This document shows positions 27,093-36,374 of a DNA stretch of 64,000 nt, piece after piece. Location of the stretch: the NCBI GenBank assembly GCA_903924465.1, contig CAIYBN010000079.1, positions 1 to 64,000 on the forward strand, in the 5' to 3' direction. Origin of the DNA: an uncultured Myxococcales bacterium. Its GTDB lineage: Bacteria; Myxococcota_A; UBA9042. The notes beneath the pieces are model-generated. The model was not told the origin of the DNA, searched no databases, and saw nothing but the letters and a program-made list of their open reading frames with translations. The position numbers and the translations under genes are program-made. Within the stretch, counting starts at the first letter, position 1. Every line of letters starts with the position of its first letter.

Positions 27093-27131
27093 CAACGCCG
27101 ACGTGGGAAACTGCGTCGGCGTTGGCATTTT
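27093..27131 (+). terminator. Rho-independent terminator after the metallopeptidase gene
   Basis: CAACGCCGACG (27093-27103) pairs perfectly with CGTCGGCGTTG (27114-27124), an 11-bp stem with a 10-base loop, followed by GCATTTTTG. It sits 21 bases after the stop of the metallopeptidase and just beyond the end of the convergent thioesterase. The T-run is only on the plus side. Confidence 0.85.
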
Positions 27132-27137
27132 TGCCGG

Positions 27138-27590
27138 CTAGCGAAAGCGCGTGACGCCCGGCCATTCGGCAAAGGGCGCTGGATCGTCCAGCGGAATCGA
27201 CACAAACACGCCCGTCGTCCGCGCAACAAGCACATCGCCAACCAGGATTTCTGCTTGGCACAGCAGCTTGCGCCCTTGCACTTCGCCAAGCGTTGCCTGG
27301 ATGACGCCGCGATCGCCCACGCGCACCGGATGCAGGAAAGTCGTGTTCACCTGTGCGCCCGGCGCGCAGAAGCCTTCGCACCAGCATGCGAGTCCCATCG
27401 CTTCGTCCGCGACAGCCGACAGCGCGCCGCCGTGCACGTAGCCCGGCAGCCCTTCCGCATCAGGCCGAAACGTCAATTGACCATGAACGGTGCGGGCTTG
27501 CGCGTGCCAAACGTAGCAAGCCTCGACGCCGCCCGCGCGCGTGTGGTGCGTTCCGGGCAAGGCACAATCGTTCAGCAGTCGTTCCGGCAT
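27138..27590 (-). CDS. hot-dog-fold acyl-CoA thioesterase (PaaI-like)
   Basis: This is a 150-residue single hot-dog domain. The block GYVHGGALSAVADEAMGLAC carries the HGG and the downstream Asp that activate water or bind the thioester in PaaI/4HBT-type thioesterases. A second strand pair, VNTTFLHPVRVGDRGVI, is typical as well. The ATG complementary to 27588-27590 has AAGGA five bases upstream; another ATG six bases further upstream (27596) is possible. The substrate is unknown. It is divergent from the DMT permease. Confidence 0.8.
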   Translation of the reverse strand: MPERLLNDCALPGTHHTRAGGVEACYVWHAQARTVHGQLTFRPDAEGLPGYVHGGALSAVADEAMGLACWCEGFCAPGAQVNTTFLHPVRVGDRGVIQATLGEVQGRKLLCQAEILVGDVLVARTTGVFVSIPLDDPAPFAEWPGVTRFR

Positions 27591-27795
27591 GGCCATCCTT
27601 GTTTCCGTCCTGTGCCTCAAATGCGCGCGAGGTTGCCGGCAGTCTGCCAGATTTGTGGGCCACGCAGCCAGTCGTCCCGCCAGGATGGTTTGCTTCCCGG
27701 GAATGCGACCGCCATGACCCGCAGGACGCCGCTTGCCAAGGGGCGCAAAGCGTGGTGACCTCCGCGCCCCGGCCAGTTCTGGCCTTGGAAGACAC

Positions 27796-28701
27796 GTGTC
27801 CGACTCGAACCTGAGCCAGCAAGCCCAAGCGCGCCGCGTCATGCGTGCGCTTGTGGCGTTGGCGGTTGCGCAAATCGTTTTTGGCGTTTGGCCGGTGGTG
27901 GGCAAGCTCGTGCTGCCGTACTTGCCGTCCCGCGCGCTCGTCGGCACGCGCATTTGCCTCTCGGGGCCACTGCTGTTCTTTGCGACCCGCCCGTGGCGTT
28001 CCGCCATGTCGCGACGCGAGGTGCTTTCCTGTGCGTGGCTGTCGTTGCTCGGCGTGGTCGCGAACCAAGCGCTGTTCATCGAAGGCCTGTCGCGGTCCAC
28101 GCCGATCAACGCCGCGGTGCTGGGTTGCCTGATTCCCTGCTACACGTTGCTCATCGCCGTGGTGCTGCGCCAGGAAGTCTTCGATCTGCGCCGCATGGTG
28201 GGCGTGGTGCTCGCACTCGTGGGCGCGCTGTGGCTGGTAGGCGCCGAGCGGCTGGATTTCGGCGTCGATCGCCTCTGGGGCAATCTGGCGCTCTGTGCCA
28301 ACACGCTGCTGTACAGCTTCTACTTGGTGCTGTCGCGACCGCTCGTCGCCAAGCACGGTCCGCTGGCGGTGACCGGCTGGACCTTTGGTTGGTCGACGCT
28401 CGAGGTCCTGCCCTACAGTTTGCCGGCCATGCTGGTCATCGATTGGCCGCATTTGCCCGGTGGCGTGTGGGCGGGAATTGCCTACATCGTGCTCGGCGCG
28501 TCCGTCGCGGCCTATTTGCTCAACGCTCTTGCCTTGCGCATCGTCAGCGCCTCGACGGTCGCGGTCTTCGTGTATCTTCAGCCCTTGGTCACAGGTGTGG
28601 CGGCGGGGCGAGTGCTCGGCTTGCGCCCAGGCTGGCAGGTGCTGACCGCAGCGGCGCTGATCTTTTCCGGCGTGGCCGTGACCGCATGGCGCCGTCGGTG
28701 A
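27796..28701 (+). CDS. DMT-superfamily (EamA) permease
   Basis: The product is 301 residues from GTG 27796; ATG 27841 is an alternative that removes 15 polar residues. It contains about ten hydrophobic segments in two EamA repeats, for example ALVALAVAQIVFGVWPVVGK, WLSLLGVVANQALFIEGLS and AYLLNALALRIVSASTVAVF. EamA proteins export metabolites or amino acids; the substrate cannot be inferred. It is a single gene, with the HEAT-repeat gene 76 bases downstream. Confidence 0.82.
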   Translation: MSDSNLSQQAQARRVMRALVALAVAQIVFGVWPVVGKLVLPYLPSRALVGTRICLSGPLLFFATRPWRSAMSRREVLSCAWLSLLGVVANQALFIEGLSRSTPINAAVLGCLIPCYTLLIAVVLRQEVFDLRRMVGVVLALVGALWLVGAERLDFGVDRLWGNLALCANTLLYSFYLVLSRPLVAKHGPLAVTGWTFGWSTLEVLPYSLPAMLVIDWPHLPGGVWAGIAYIVLGASVAAYLLNALALRIVSASTVAVFVYLQPLVTGVAAGRVLGLRPGWQVLTAAALIFSGVAVTAWRRR

Positions 28702-28777
28702 GCCGGATCGCAAGACCCGTCACGGACATCTCGACAGTCGGACGCGGCGGCAGCAGACTATCGCTCTGGAGGTGCTG

Positions 28778-30013
28778 ATGTTTCGTTTCGCAACCGCGCT
28801 GTTTCTGACTGCCCTGATATCGCCCGACGCCGCTTTCGCTTCCGAGGCGGCCGCGCCATCGGGCGAAGCGACTCAAATTGCGGACGATTTGGTGAAGTGC
28901 GAAACGCTGGAGTTTGGCAACTGTCCGGGGCTCAGCACGGCGCTGGCGAGCCGCGATGGCGTGGCCAAGGCTCTGGCGGCCATGTTCAAGGGTGCGACAC
29001 CACAGGCAGCCGGCAGAATCGCATTGGCGCTCAGCTTGTTGGATGCACGGACCGAAGTGGACGCGCTGGACGCCGCCGCCGCGAGCCTACCCGAGGATCC
29101 TTCCACGGTCGATGTCCGCGCGGCTCAAGCCCGCCTGGGCGATGCGCGCGCCGCTCCGGCCCTGTTGGCAGCGCTTGGCGGCAAGGACCAGCGTGGGCAA
29201 ATTCTTGCCGCGGGGGCCTTGGGCCTGCTCCGTCACCGGGCCGCCGTTCAGCCCTTGTTGCGCCTGTTGACGACGGGTACACCGCGGGCCCAAGCGGCGG
29301 CTGCCCAAGCGCTCGGCATGCTGGGTAGCGCCGAGGCAGAGCCGGCATTGTTGGCCTTGGCCGCGGCGCCCAAGACGCTGGCGCTCGTTCGCGCTCCGGC
29401 GTTGGACGCGCTTGCGTTGCTGCACGCCAAGGCGGCGGTCGGCCTGGCGACGATGCTGGTCGATGCCACGCCGCCGGAAGTCGCGCGCGCGGCGCTGCGC
29501 GTGCTTGCGGCGGTGCCTACGCCGTGGGCAGACACCGCGACGCTTTCTGGTCTGGATACGCCGGGCGCACGGTCGGAAGCGGCCCGGGCACTCGTGGCAC
29601 TGAACATGACCGCGGCGGGCGTGCGCGTGCTGGAAATGGCCGTCAGCGACGATATTGAACCCGAAGAACGCATGGCGCTGCACGCGGCGTTGGCGGCGCT
29701 CAAGCCGTCGGGCGCGGCACCGGCACTGATGAAGCGTCTGGTCAAATTGCCGCTTGCGAGCGAGCCGGACGAAGCGATGCGCATCCTGCGCCTGCTGCCG
29801 GAGCTGGGTGACCAGACGATCGTGGCGGACCTGGTGCCGCTTCTGCGGCTGGACAGCAAACTCCTGGTCAACTACGTCGTCTTTGCCTTGGAACACCTCA
29901 CGGGGATGCACTACGGCTCGGATGAAAAGCCGTGGCGCGAGTATGCGGGCCTCGACAAGCCGCAGGGAACTGACCAGAAGTACCATCCCGGCAAGCACGC
30001 CAAGCCAGAGTAG
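28778..30013 (+). CDS. exported HEAT-repeat protein
   Basis: This is a 411-residue protein from ATG 28778, with GGAGG six bases upstream. A signal peptide ends AAFA-SEA. The mature part is Ala/Leu-rich and made of HEAT or PBS-lyase-like helical repeats, for example RGQILAAGALGLLRHRAAVQ and RAQAAAAQALGMLGSAEAEP. Such alpha-solenoids act as protein-binding scaffolds in the periplasm; the partner is unknown. The C-terminus departs from the repeat with a WREYAGLDKPQGTDQKYHPG tail. The gene opens a same-strand run of nine genes ending with gatB. Confidence 0.78.
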   Translation: MFRFATALFLTALISPDAAFASEAAAPSGEATQIADDLVKCETLEFGNCPGLSTALASRDGVAKALAAMFKGATPQAAGRIALALSLLDARTEVDALDAAAASLPEDPSTVDVRAAQARLGDARAAPALLAALGGKDQRGQILAAGALGLLRHRAAVQPLLRLLTTGTPRAQAAAAQALGMLGSAEAEPALLALAAAPKTLALVRAPALDALALLHAKAAVGLATMLVDATPPEVARAALRVLAAVPTPWADTATLSGLDTPGARSEAARALVALNMTAAGVRVLEMAVSDDIEPEERMALHAALAALKPSGAAPALMKRLVKLPLASEPDEAMRILRLLPELGDQTIVADLVPLLRLDSKLLVNYVVFALEHLTGMHYGSDEKPWREYAGLDKPQGTDQKYHPGKHAKPE

Positions 30014-30034
30014 CTGGCACACAAGGAAGAAACC

Positions 30035-30706
30035 ATGCCACTTTCCCGCCATGAAATGGCTGCCCGCGTGGCTGAAGAACTGCGCGATGGCTTTTACGTC
30101 AACCTGGGCATCGGAATTCCGACGCTCGTGGCGAACTACATTCCGCCGGGCATCGACGTGATCCTGCAAAGTGAGAACGGCATGCTGGGCGTCGGACCGT
30201 TTCCGTTTGAAGGCGACGAGGACCCGGATCTCATCAACGCCGGCAAGCAGACGATTACCGAAATGCCCGGCGCGTCCTATTTCAGCTCGGCCGAGTCGTT
30301 CGCGATGATCCGCGGCGGCCATGTGGACATCACGGTGCTGGGCGCGCTGCAAGTGTCTGCCGCGGGTGATCTGGCCAATTGGGTCGTGCCGGGCAAGATG
30401 GTCAAAGGCATGGGCGGGGCGATGGATCTCGTGGCGGGCGCGCGGCGGGTGGTCGTGACGATGCAGCACTGCGAGAAGACCGGTGAGCCGAAGATCCTGC
30501 CAGAGTGTTCCCTGCCACTGACGGGAAAGACGTGCGTGAACCGGATTGTGACCGATCTGGCGGTCATCGATGTGACGCCGACGGGACTGGAGCTGATCGA
30601 GATTGCTGAGGACACGAGCGTCGATGAAGTCCGGCGGCTGACCGGAGCGCCGCTGCGTGTGGCCGCCAACCTGCGCAAGCTCGTGGTTTCCGGCGTGGAG
30701 GCGTAG
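30035..30706 (+). CDS. 3-oxoacid CoA-transferase subunit B
   Basis: This 223-residue protein is a family I CoA-transferase beta subunit (AtoA/ScoB/PcaJ-like). It has GIGIPT at about 25-30 and the catalytic SENG motif with Glu47, followed by LGVGPFP. The family moves CoA between acyl-CoA and 3-oxo acids such as acetoacetate, succinate or 3-oxoadipate, and normally requires an alpha subunit from an adjacent gene. No alpha subunit is present in this window; the neighbours are a HEAT-repeat protein and mannose-1-phosphate guanylyltransferase. AAGGA precedes the start by 7 bases. Confidence 0.88.
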   Translation: MPLSRHEMAARVAEELRDGFYVNLGIGIPTLVANYIPPGIDVILQSENGMLGVGPFPFEGDEDPDLINAGKQTITEMPGASYFSSAESFAMIRGGHVDITVLGALQVSAAGDLANWVVPGKMVKGMGGAMDLVAGARRVVVTMQHCEKTGEPKILPECSLPLTGKTCVNRIVTDLAVIDVTPTGLELIEIAEDTSVDEVRRLTGAPLRVAANLRKLVVSGVEA

Positions 30707-31795
30707 GTGACCATCGCCAAGTTGGAGAGTCGGATTGTCTGCGCCGTGATGGCGGGCGGATCGGGAACGCGGTTTTGGCCGCTCAGCCGCAAGCACGAGC
30801 CCAAGCAGCTCTTGCAGTTCTTTGGCGACAAGACGCTGCTGCGGGTGACGATGGACCGCATCGCGCCGATGTGTCCACCGGAGCGGCAGCTCTGCGTCAC
30901 TGCGGGTCATCTGCGGGACGCCGTGCAGGCCGTGCTGCCGGAGCTGGGCGCGGGGCAAATCCTGGCCGAGCCAGCGCCACGCAACACCGCTCCGTGCATG
31001 GCGATTGCCGCGATCGTCGCGCAGCAACTGGTCGAAAATGCCATCCTGGTGCTGCTGCCCTCCGATCACTTCGTTGCCGATGCGGCGGCGTTCCGTCAGG
31101 CGATCCTTCGGGCTGCCGTCCATGCCGACCGGGGCCACGTCGTGACGTTGGGCATCCAGCCGACGACGCCGGAAACGGGCTACGGCTACATCCAGTTGGG
31201 CGAAGAGCTTGGCGACGCGGGCTATGCCGTCGAGCGGTTTGTCGAGAAGCCGAACCTGGAGACAGCGGAGCACTACTTGGTTGGCGGCAAGCACCTGTGG
31301 AATGCCGGCGTGTTCGTGCTGCGAGCCGACAAGGCGCTGGCGTCGTTGGACGCTCACGTGCCAGAAATCGGCCGCGCGCTCGCAGAATTGCGGGATGGCA
31401 AGCACCGCTACGACGGCGACGCGTTTGCGGCGATTTTGCGCGTGACCTTTCCCCATTGTCCCAGCGTCAGCATCGACTATGGCGTCGCCGAACATGAAAC
31501 GGACATCCGCTGCGTGCGGCTGGACGCGGGCTGGTCGGATGTGGGCACCTGGCACAGCGTGCTGGGTCTGCGGCCGGACGGTGAGAACAATTTCGTCCAT
31601 GGTCCGGTGCTGGCCGTGGACAGCCATCACAGCGTGTTGATTTCCAAAGGTCCCTATCTGGCCGCAGTCGGCCTGGAGAACATGGCGGTTGTGGTGACCG
31701 ACGACGCGACGCTGGTCGTGCCGCTGGACCGATCCCAGGACGTGCGGCTGGTTGTCGCGGAATTGAGTAAGCTGGGACGGGCGGACTTGTTGTAG
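30707..31795 (+). CDS. manC: mannose-1-phosphate guanylyltransferase (single-domain type)
   Basis: The 362-residue enzyme makes GDP-mannose from mannose-1-phosphate and GTP. The nucleotide-binding signature MAGGSGTRFWPLSR begins at residue 15, PKQ follows, and FVEKPN, HLWNAGVFV and DYGV mark the sugar site. It lacks the C-terminal cupin isomerase domain of bifunctional AlgA, so it is the short form. GTG 30707 begins directly after the preceding stop. The phosphomannomutase that supplies its substrate lies two genes downstream, which suggests a GDP-mannose pathway for surface glycans. Confidence 0.9.
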   Translation: MTIAKLESRIVCAVMAGGSGTRFWPLSRKHEPKQLLQFFGDKTLLRVTMDRIAPMCPPERQLCVTAGHLRDAVQAVLPELGAGQILAEPAPRNTAPCMAIAAIVAQQLVENAILVLLPSDHFVADAAAFRQAILRAAVHADRGHVVTLGIQPTTPETGYGYIQLGEELGDAGYAVERFVEKPNLETAEHYLVGGKHLWNAGVFVLRADKALASLDAHVPEIGRALAELRDGKHRYDGDAFAAILRVTFPHCPSVSIDYGVAEHETDIRCVRLDAGWSDVGTWHSVLGLRPDGENNFVHGPVLAVDSHHSVLISKGPYLAAVGLENMAVVVTDDATLVVPLDRSQDVRLVVAELSKLGRADLL

Positions 31796-31811
31796 TCCGC
31801 GAGGCGCTCGT

Positions 31812-32423
31812 ATGCCGGTTCCAATTTTGCGCTGCGACCAGACTTACACCGCGGCAGGCGGTCCCTTCAGCTTCACCGCGTCGCCCGGCGAGTGCTTGAC
31901 GATCATGGGCCCGTCCGGCGTGGGCAAGTCTCTGCTGCTGCGCGCGCTTGCCGATTTGGATCCGCACCGAGGCGAAGTGTTCCTCGGCGACGTGCGGCAA
32001 TCCACCTGCCCGCCCCACGATTGGCGGCGCCAGGTCGCATACGTGCCAGCGGCAGCAGGTTGGTGGGCCGAATCGGTGGCCGAGCACTTTGCGGCTTTTG
32101 CCGATCTCACCGCTGACCTCGCTGCCCTGGGTTTGCCGGCGGATTGCGGCGCCTGGCCGGTGTCGCGCCTGTCGAGCGGCGAGCGCCAACGCCTGTCCCT
32201 GCTGCGCGCTGTCGCGCTCCACTCGCCGGTCCTGCTGCTGGATGAACCGACCGCGAACCTGGACGCTGCCTCGTCGCTGGCGGTGGAAAACTGGCTGCTT
32301 GCTCGCAAAGCTGCCGGCGTGACCCTGATTTGGGTCACGCACGATCCCGCGCAAGCCCAGCGCGTGGCGGACCGGCTGTTTGTGTTGGGCCATGACGGTG
32401 TGCATGAGGCTCGCGATGCCTGA
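31812..32423 (+). CDS. ABC transporter ATPase, FetA/YbbL-like
   Basis: The protein is 203 residues. Walker A is GPSGVGKS (33-40), the signature is LSSGERQRLSLL, Walker B is VLLLDEPTANLD and the switch His is in VTHD. The short length and the partner gene point to the YbbL/FetA family, described as an iron or metal exporter ATPase in Escherichia coli. It overlaps the permease gene by eight bases. Confidence 0.82.
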   Translation: MPVPILRCDQTYTAAGGPFSFTASPGECLTIMGPSGVGKSLLLRALADLDPHRGEVFLGDVRQSTCPPHDWRRQVAYVPAAAGWWAESVAEHFAAFADLTADLAALGLPADCGAWPVSRLSSGERQRLSLLRAVALHSPVLLLDEPTANLDAASSLAVENWLLARKAAGVTLIWVTHDPAQAQRVADRLFVLGHDGVHEARDA

Positions 32424-33225
32424 CCAGACGATGCACCTGAGTTACGGCGATCTGGCGCTCGCGGGCCTGCTGCTGCTGCTGCACGCCGGTTTGAGCATCC
32501 GCTTTCAGCTCAAGCTGGCGCGACCGCTGCTGATTGCCGCCGTCCGGATGGTGGTGCAATTGAGCCTGCTGGCCGTCGTGCTGCAGTGGCTTTTTGACAC
32601 AGAATCGCCGCTGGCCACGGCGCTGACGGTGTTGGTCATGCTCGGCTTTGCCGCGTGGGAAACGTGGCGCCGGATCGCCCGGCCGCTCGCCGGCCGCAAC
32701 GGCTACCTGGTGCCCGGCGGTGCCATTGCGATCGCCGGCCTGACGACGTTGGGCTATGCGCTGATCACCCAGCTCTCGCCCAAGCCGTGGTATGCGCCGC
32801 GCTACGCCGTGCCGATTTTGGGCATGATCCTCGGCAGCGTGATGAACGCGGTGGCGCTCGGCATCGACAACTTGACGCAGAATGCGTTGCGGGAGCGGGT
32901 CAACATCGAGGCGCAGCTGGTGCTCGGTCGGCGATTTGAGGAGGCCATGCGGACGCACCTGCAGCGGGCCATGCGCACGGCGCTGCTGCCGACGCTCAAC
33001 CTGATGGCGGCGACCGGTCTGGTGATGATTCCCGGCATGATGACGGGCCAGATTTTGACGGGCACGTCACCGCATGAGGCGATCAAATACCAGATGATGA
33101 TTATTCTTTTGGTGGCAGGCGCGACCGCACTCGCGGTGTTCCTGGCGGTGATGGGCACGCTGCGGCTGCTGACGGACGACCGCGAAAGGCTGCGTCTGGA
33201 TCGATTGGCGGGCGAGCGGAAATAG
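32416..33225 (+). CDS. UPF0014-family ABC permease, FetB/YbbM-like
   Basis: This 269-residue membrane protein has about seven hydrophobic segments and the UPF0014 signatures AVPILGMILGSVMNAV, RRFEEAMRTHLQRAMRTALLP and GLVMIPGMMTGQIL. ATG 32416 lies inside the end of the ATPase gene and has GAGG six bases upstream; ATG 32431 is another option. In E. coli FetAB is implicated in iron export and oxidative stress resistance. It sits between the two mannose-activation genes, which is probably operon convenience. Confidence 0.87.
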   Translation: MPDQTMHLSYGDLALAGLLLLLHAGLSIRFQLKLARPLLIAAVRMVVQLSLLAVVLQWLFDTESPLATALTVLVMLGFAAWETWRRIARPLAGRNGYLVPGGAIAIAGLTTLGYALITQLSPKPWYAPRYAVPILGMILGSVMNAVALGIDNLTQNALRERVNIEAQLVLGRRFEEAMRTHLQRAMRTALLPTLNLMAATGLVMIPGMMTGQILTGTSPHEAIKYQMMIILLVAGATALAVFLAVMGTLRLLTDDRERLRLDRLAGERK

Positions 33226-33319
33226 CCGGGAAAGCGGGTGCAGAAAGCGACGCGAGGGTTGCCCGACAGCGATCGCCGACTTACCATGCAGCGCGGCCGC
33301 GTGGCCCCAAGGACGCCCG

Positions 33320-34702
33320 ATGAACCCGAATATCTTCCGCGCCTACGACATCCGGGGCATCGCTGATCGCGACCTGACCACGCCCGACGCTTGGGCCATC
33401 GCCCGCGCCATCGGCACACTGGCCATCCGCCGCGGCTGCAGGCCCGTCTTTGCTTTGGGTCGCGACGCGCGCCTGTCGAGCCCACGGATCCACGAAGCGT
33501 TCGTCGATGGCCTGACCGCGAGCGGCATCACCGTCCGCGACATCGGCGTCGTGGCCACGCCGATGCTGTACTTTGCCGTGCACAACCTGGACGTCGACGG
33601 CGGCGTCATGATCACCGGCAGTCACAATCCGGCCGAAGACAACGGCTGCAAAGTGATGCTGGGCCTCAATACGCTGCACGGCGAGGACATCCAGGCCTTG
33701 CGTCTGCTGACGGAACAGGCGGACTGCCTCCATCCGGCGCAGAAAGGTCAGGTGTCGTCGGTGGACATCCACACGCCGTACGCCGACTGGCTGACCAGCC
33801 ACATCACGCTGGGGCCGCGCAAGCTCAACGTTGTGGTGGATTGCGGCAATGGTCCCACGGGGCCGATTTCGCCAAAGATTTTGGCGCGTTTGGGCGCCAC
33901 GGTCACGGGCCTCTTCACCGAGCCGGACGGTCGTTTTCCCAACCATCATCCCGATCCAACGGTCGAGGCCAACCTGCTGGACCTGCGCAAAGCGGTGCTG
34001 GAACACAAAGCGGATCTCGGCATCGCCTACGACGGTGACGGCGATCGCATCGGCGTGCTGGACGAAAATGGCCATGTGCTCTGGGGCGATCAGCTGATGA
34101 TCATCCTGTCGCGCGCGCTGCTGGCGGTGGAACCGGGCGCGGCCATTGTCGGCGAAGTGAAGTGCAGTCAGACCCTGTTTGACGACATCGCGGCCCACGG
34201 CGGTCGGCCGGTGATGTCCAAAGTCGGCCATTCGCTCATCAAACAGCGGATGAAAGACGAGCACGCGCTGCTGGCCGGCGAGATGAGCGGTCACATCTTT
34301 TACAAGCACCGCTATTTTGGCTATGACGACGCGACCTACACGTCGTGTCGCTTGCTGGAGATCCTCAGCCATCACAAAGGCCCGATGTCGAGCCTGCTCG
34401 CGGGCGTGCCGCAGACGTTTGCGACCCCGGAATTGCGGCTGACGTGTCCGGACGACATCAAATTTGCCGTGGTCGCGGCCGTGACAGCCAAGTTCCGCGC
34501 CACGCACGACGTCATCGACATCGATGGCGTCCGCGTCAAATTCAGCGATGGCTGGGGCTTGGTCCGCGCGTCCAACACCGGACCGGTCCTTGTGCTGCGC
34601 TGCGAAGCGACGTCGCCGCAAGCGCGCGATCGCATCCGCGCCGAATTGACTGCCGCGATTGAAGCGGCCGCCGGACGTCCCGTGACCGAAGGGGCGCATT
34701 GA
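33320..34702 (+). CDS. manB: phosphomannomutase/phosphoglucomutase
   Basis: The 460-residue alpha-D-phosphohexomutase matches Pseudomonas AlgC/PMM-PGM in length. The phosphoserine loop TGSHNP has Ser101, the magnesium loop DGDGDRIG has Asp238, Asp240 and Asp242, and the sugar-binding loop is GEMSGHIF. It converts mannose-6-phosphate to mannose-1-phosphate (and glucose-6-phosphate to glucose-1-phosphate). This feeds the guanylyltransferase encoded at 30707-31795. The stop overlaps the gatC start by one base (TGATG). Confidence 0.9.
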   Translation: MNPNIFRAYDIRGIADRDLTTPDAWAIARAIGTLAIRRGCRPVFALGRDARLSSPRIHEAFVDGLTASGITVRDIGVVATPMLYFAVHNLDVDGGVMITGSHNPAEDNGCKVMLGLNTLHGEDIQALRLLTEQADCLHPAQKGQVSSVDIHTPYADWLTSHITLGPRKLNVVVDCGNGPTGPISPKILARLGATVTGLFTEPDGRFPNHHPDPTVEANLLDLRKAVLEHKADLGIAYDGDGDRIGVLDENGHVLWGDQLMIILSRALLAVEPGAAIVGEVKCSQTLFDDIAAHGGRPVMSKVGHSLIKQRMKDEHALLAGEMSGHIFYKHRYFGYDDATYTSCRLLEILSHHKGPMSSLLAGVPQTFATPELRLTCPDDIKFAVVAAVTAKFRATHDVIDIDGVRVKFSDGWGLVRASNTGPVLVLRCEATSPQARDRIRAELTAAIEAAAGRPVTEGAH

Positions 34703-34995
34703 TGGCCGTGCACGTCGACGTGGCGATGGTGCGGCAGGTGGCCAAGCTGGCCAAGCTGTCGCTGACCGATGCGGAACTGCCCGACGTCGCCCGCGACCTG
34801 GAACGCGTGTTGGAACTGGTCGCGGTGCTGGATGAAGTCGATGTGCAGGGTGTGGCGCCGCTGGTGCATCCGCACGAACTGGGCTTGCTGCCGCGTGCCG
34901 ACGTGCCCAAACCGGGCTTGACTCAGGTCCAGGCGTTGGCCAACGCGCCGGCGCAAGAGGATGGGTACTTCCTGACGCCGCGGGTGATCGGATGA
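34702..34995 (+). CDS. gatC: glutamyl-tRNA(Gln)/aspartyl-tRNA(Asn) amidotransferase subunit C
   Basis: This is a 97-residue subunit with the family pattern VAKLAKLSLTDAELPDVARD near the N-terminus and the C-terminal EDGYFLTPRVIG. GatC holds the GatA and GatB subunits together and has no active site. The start is ATG 34702; an upstream TTG adds only one residue. The stop overlaps gatA by four bases. Confidence 0.93.
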   Translation: MAVHVDVAMVRQVAKLAKLSLTDAELPDVARDLERVLELVAVLDEVDVQGVAPLVHPHELGLLPRADVPKPGLTQVQALANAPAQEDGYFLTPRVIG

Positions 34996-36374
34996 CCGCA
35001 ACCGCGCACCTTCAGGCCTGTTTGGCCGAAATTGCCGCGCGTGACGGCAGGATCGCGGCGTTCCTGCATGTCGATGAGGTGGCTGCGCTGGCGCGAGCCC
35101 GTGAACTCGACGCACAAACGCAGGCGCATGGACCCCTTCACGGGCTGACGATCGCCGTGAAGGACAACATTGCCGTCGCCGGTCAGCCGATGACCGCTGG
35201 TTCGCGGATGCTCGCTGGCTACGCGCCGCCGCGCGACGCCACGGTGGTTGCGCGACTTCTGGCTGCGGGCGCCGTGCTCGTCGGCAAGACGAACATGGAC
35301 GAATTCGGCATGGGTTCGTCAACTGAACTGTCTGGATTTGTGCCCACACGCAATCCGCTGGACCTCACGCGCGTTCCCGGTGGCAGTTCGGGAGGTTCCG
35401 CAGCCGCGGTTGCTGCCGGCATGGCGTGGGCTGCGCTCGGCACAGACACGGGCGGCTCGATCCGCCAGCCCGCTGCGTTCTGCGGTCTTGCCGGCTTGAA
35501 GCCGACGTACGGACGGGTTTCCCGCTCCGGCGTTGTCGCGTACGCGTCCTCGTTGGATCAAGTGGGCCCGCTGGCGAGAACCGTGCGCGATGTGGCGCGG
35601 GTGTACGCTGTGATCGCCGGTCGCGATCCGCTGGATGCAACGTCCGTCGACGTGCCGCTGGAACCGGTGTCGTGGCGTGAGGATCTCGGCGGGCTGCGCA
35701 TCGGTGTCGCGAGAGAGCATCTGGACGCCGCGGACGGTCTGGATCGACAAGTGAAGGCGCGCATCGAACAGGCACTGGCGGAGCTGCGCGCGCGTGGCGC
35801 AACCCTGGTGTCGGTTTCCTTGCCACACACACGCCACGCCATTGCCGCCTACTACCTCGTCGCGACCGCGGAGGCGTCAGCGAACCTGTCGCGCTATGAC
35901 GGTCTGCGCTATGGCCAGCGGACCGCGAATCCGCCGACGCTGGACGCGCTCTACACCCACAGCCGCGCCGACGCTTTGGGCAAAGAAGTGCAGCGGCGGA
36001 TTCTGCTGGGCACGTTCGCGCTTTCGGCTGGGTTTCAGGATGATTTCTACCAAAAAGCGTGCCGAGTCCGACGCAGGATCGCCGAGGACTTCAGCCACGC
36101 CTGGCAGCGCTGCGACGTGTTGCTCGGGCCGATTTCGCCGGTGGCGCCGTGGAAGCTGGGCGAGAAGATCGCCGATCCGCTGGCCATGTACCTGATGGAT
36201 GCATTCACGGTTGCGCCGAGCTTGGCCGGTGTGCCTGCTTTGGCGGTCCCGGTCGGCCGCGATGCCCAGCACCTGCCGATCGGCGCGCAGTTGATCGGCC
36301 AGCCGTTTGCAGAAGCGACGTTGCTGGCGGTCGGCGATGTGCTCCAGCGCGCGTTTACGCCGGAGGCGGCATGA
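34992..36374 (+). CDS. gatA: amidotransferase subunit A (glutaminase)
   Basis: The 460-residue amidase generates ammonia from glutamine for transamidation of mischarged tRNA. The Lys-cisSer-Ser triad is visible: Lys57 (VKDN), Ser132 (GGSSGGS) and Ser156 (TDTGGSIRQP). The spacing of 75 and 24 residues equals that of Staphylococcus GatA (79/154/178), which supports this start. The gene is the middle of gatCAB, with four-base overlaps at both ends. Confidence 0.95.
   Translation: MTATAHLQACLAEIAARDGRIAAFLHVDEVAALARARELDAQTQAHGPLHGLTIAVKDNIAVAGQPMTAGSRMLAGYAPPRDATVVARLLAAGAVLVGKTNMDEFGMGSSTELSGFVPTRNPLDLTRVPGGSSGGSAAAVAAGMAWAALGTDTGGSIRQPAAFCGLAGLKPTYGRVSRSGVVAYASSLDQVGPLARTVRDVARVYAVIAGRDPLDATSVDVPLEPVSWREDLGGLRIGVAREHLDAADGLDRQVKARIEQALAELRARGATLVSVSLPHTRHAIAAYYLVATAEASANLSRYDGLRYGQRTANPPTLDALYTHSRADALGKEVQRRILLGTFALSAGFQDDFYQKACRVRRRIAEDFSHAWQRCDVLLGPISPVAPWKLGEKIADPLAMYLMDAFTVAPSLAGVPALAVPVGRDAQHLPIGAQLIGQPFAEATLLAVGDVLQRAFTPEAA

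Noticed and set aside
22506..27128. Minus-strand open frame of 1540 codons opposite the metallopeptidase
   Set aside because: The composition is typical of antisense reading of GC-rich genes (Arg, Val, His). The plus-strand frame has clear metzincin motifs and a lipobox.
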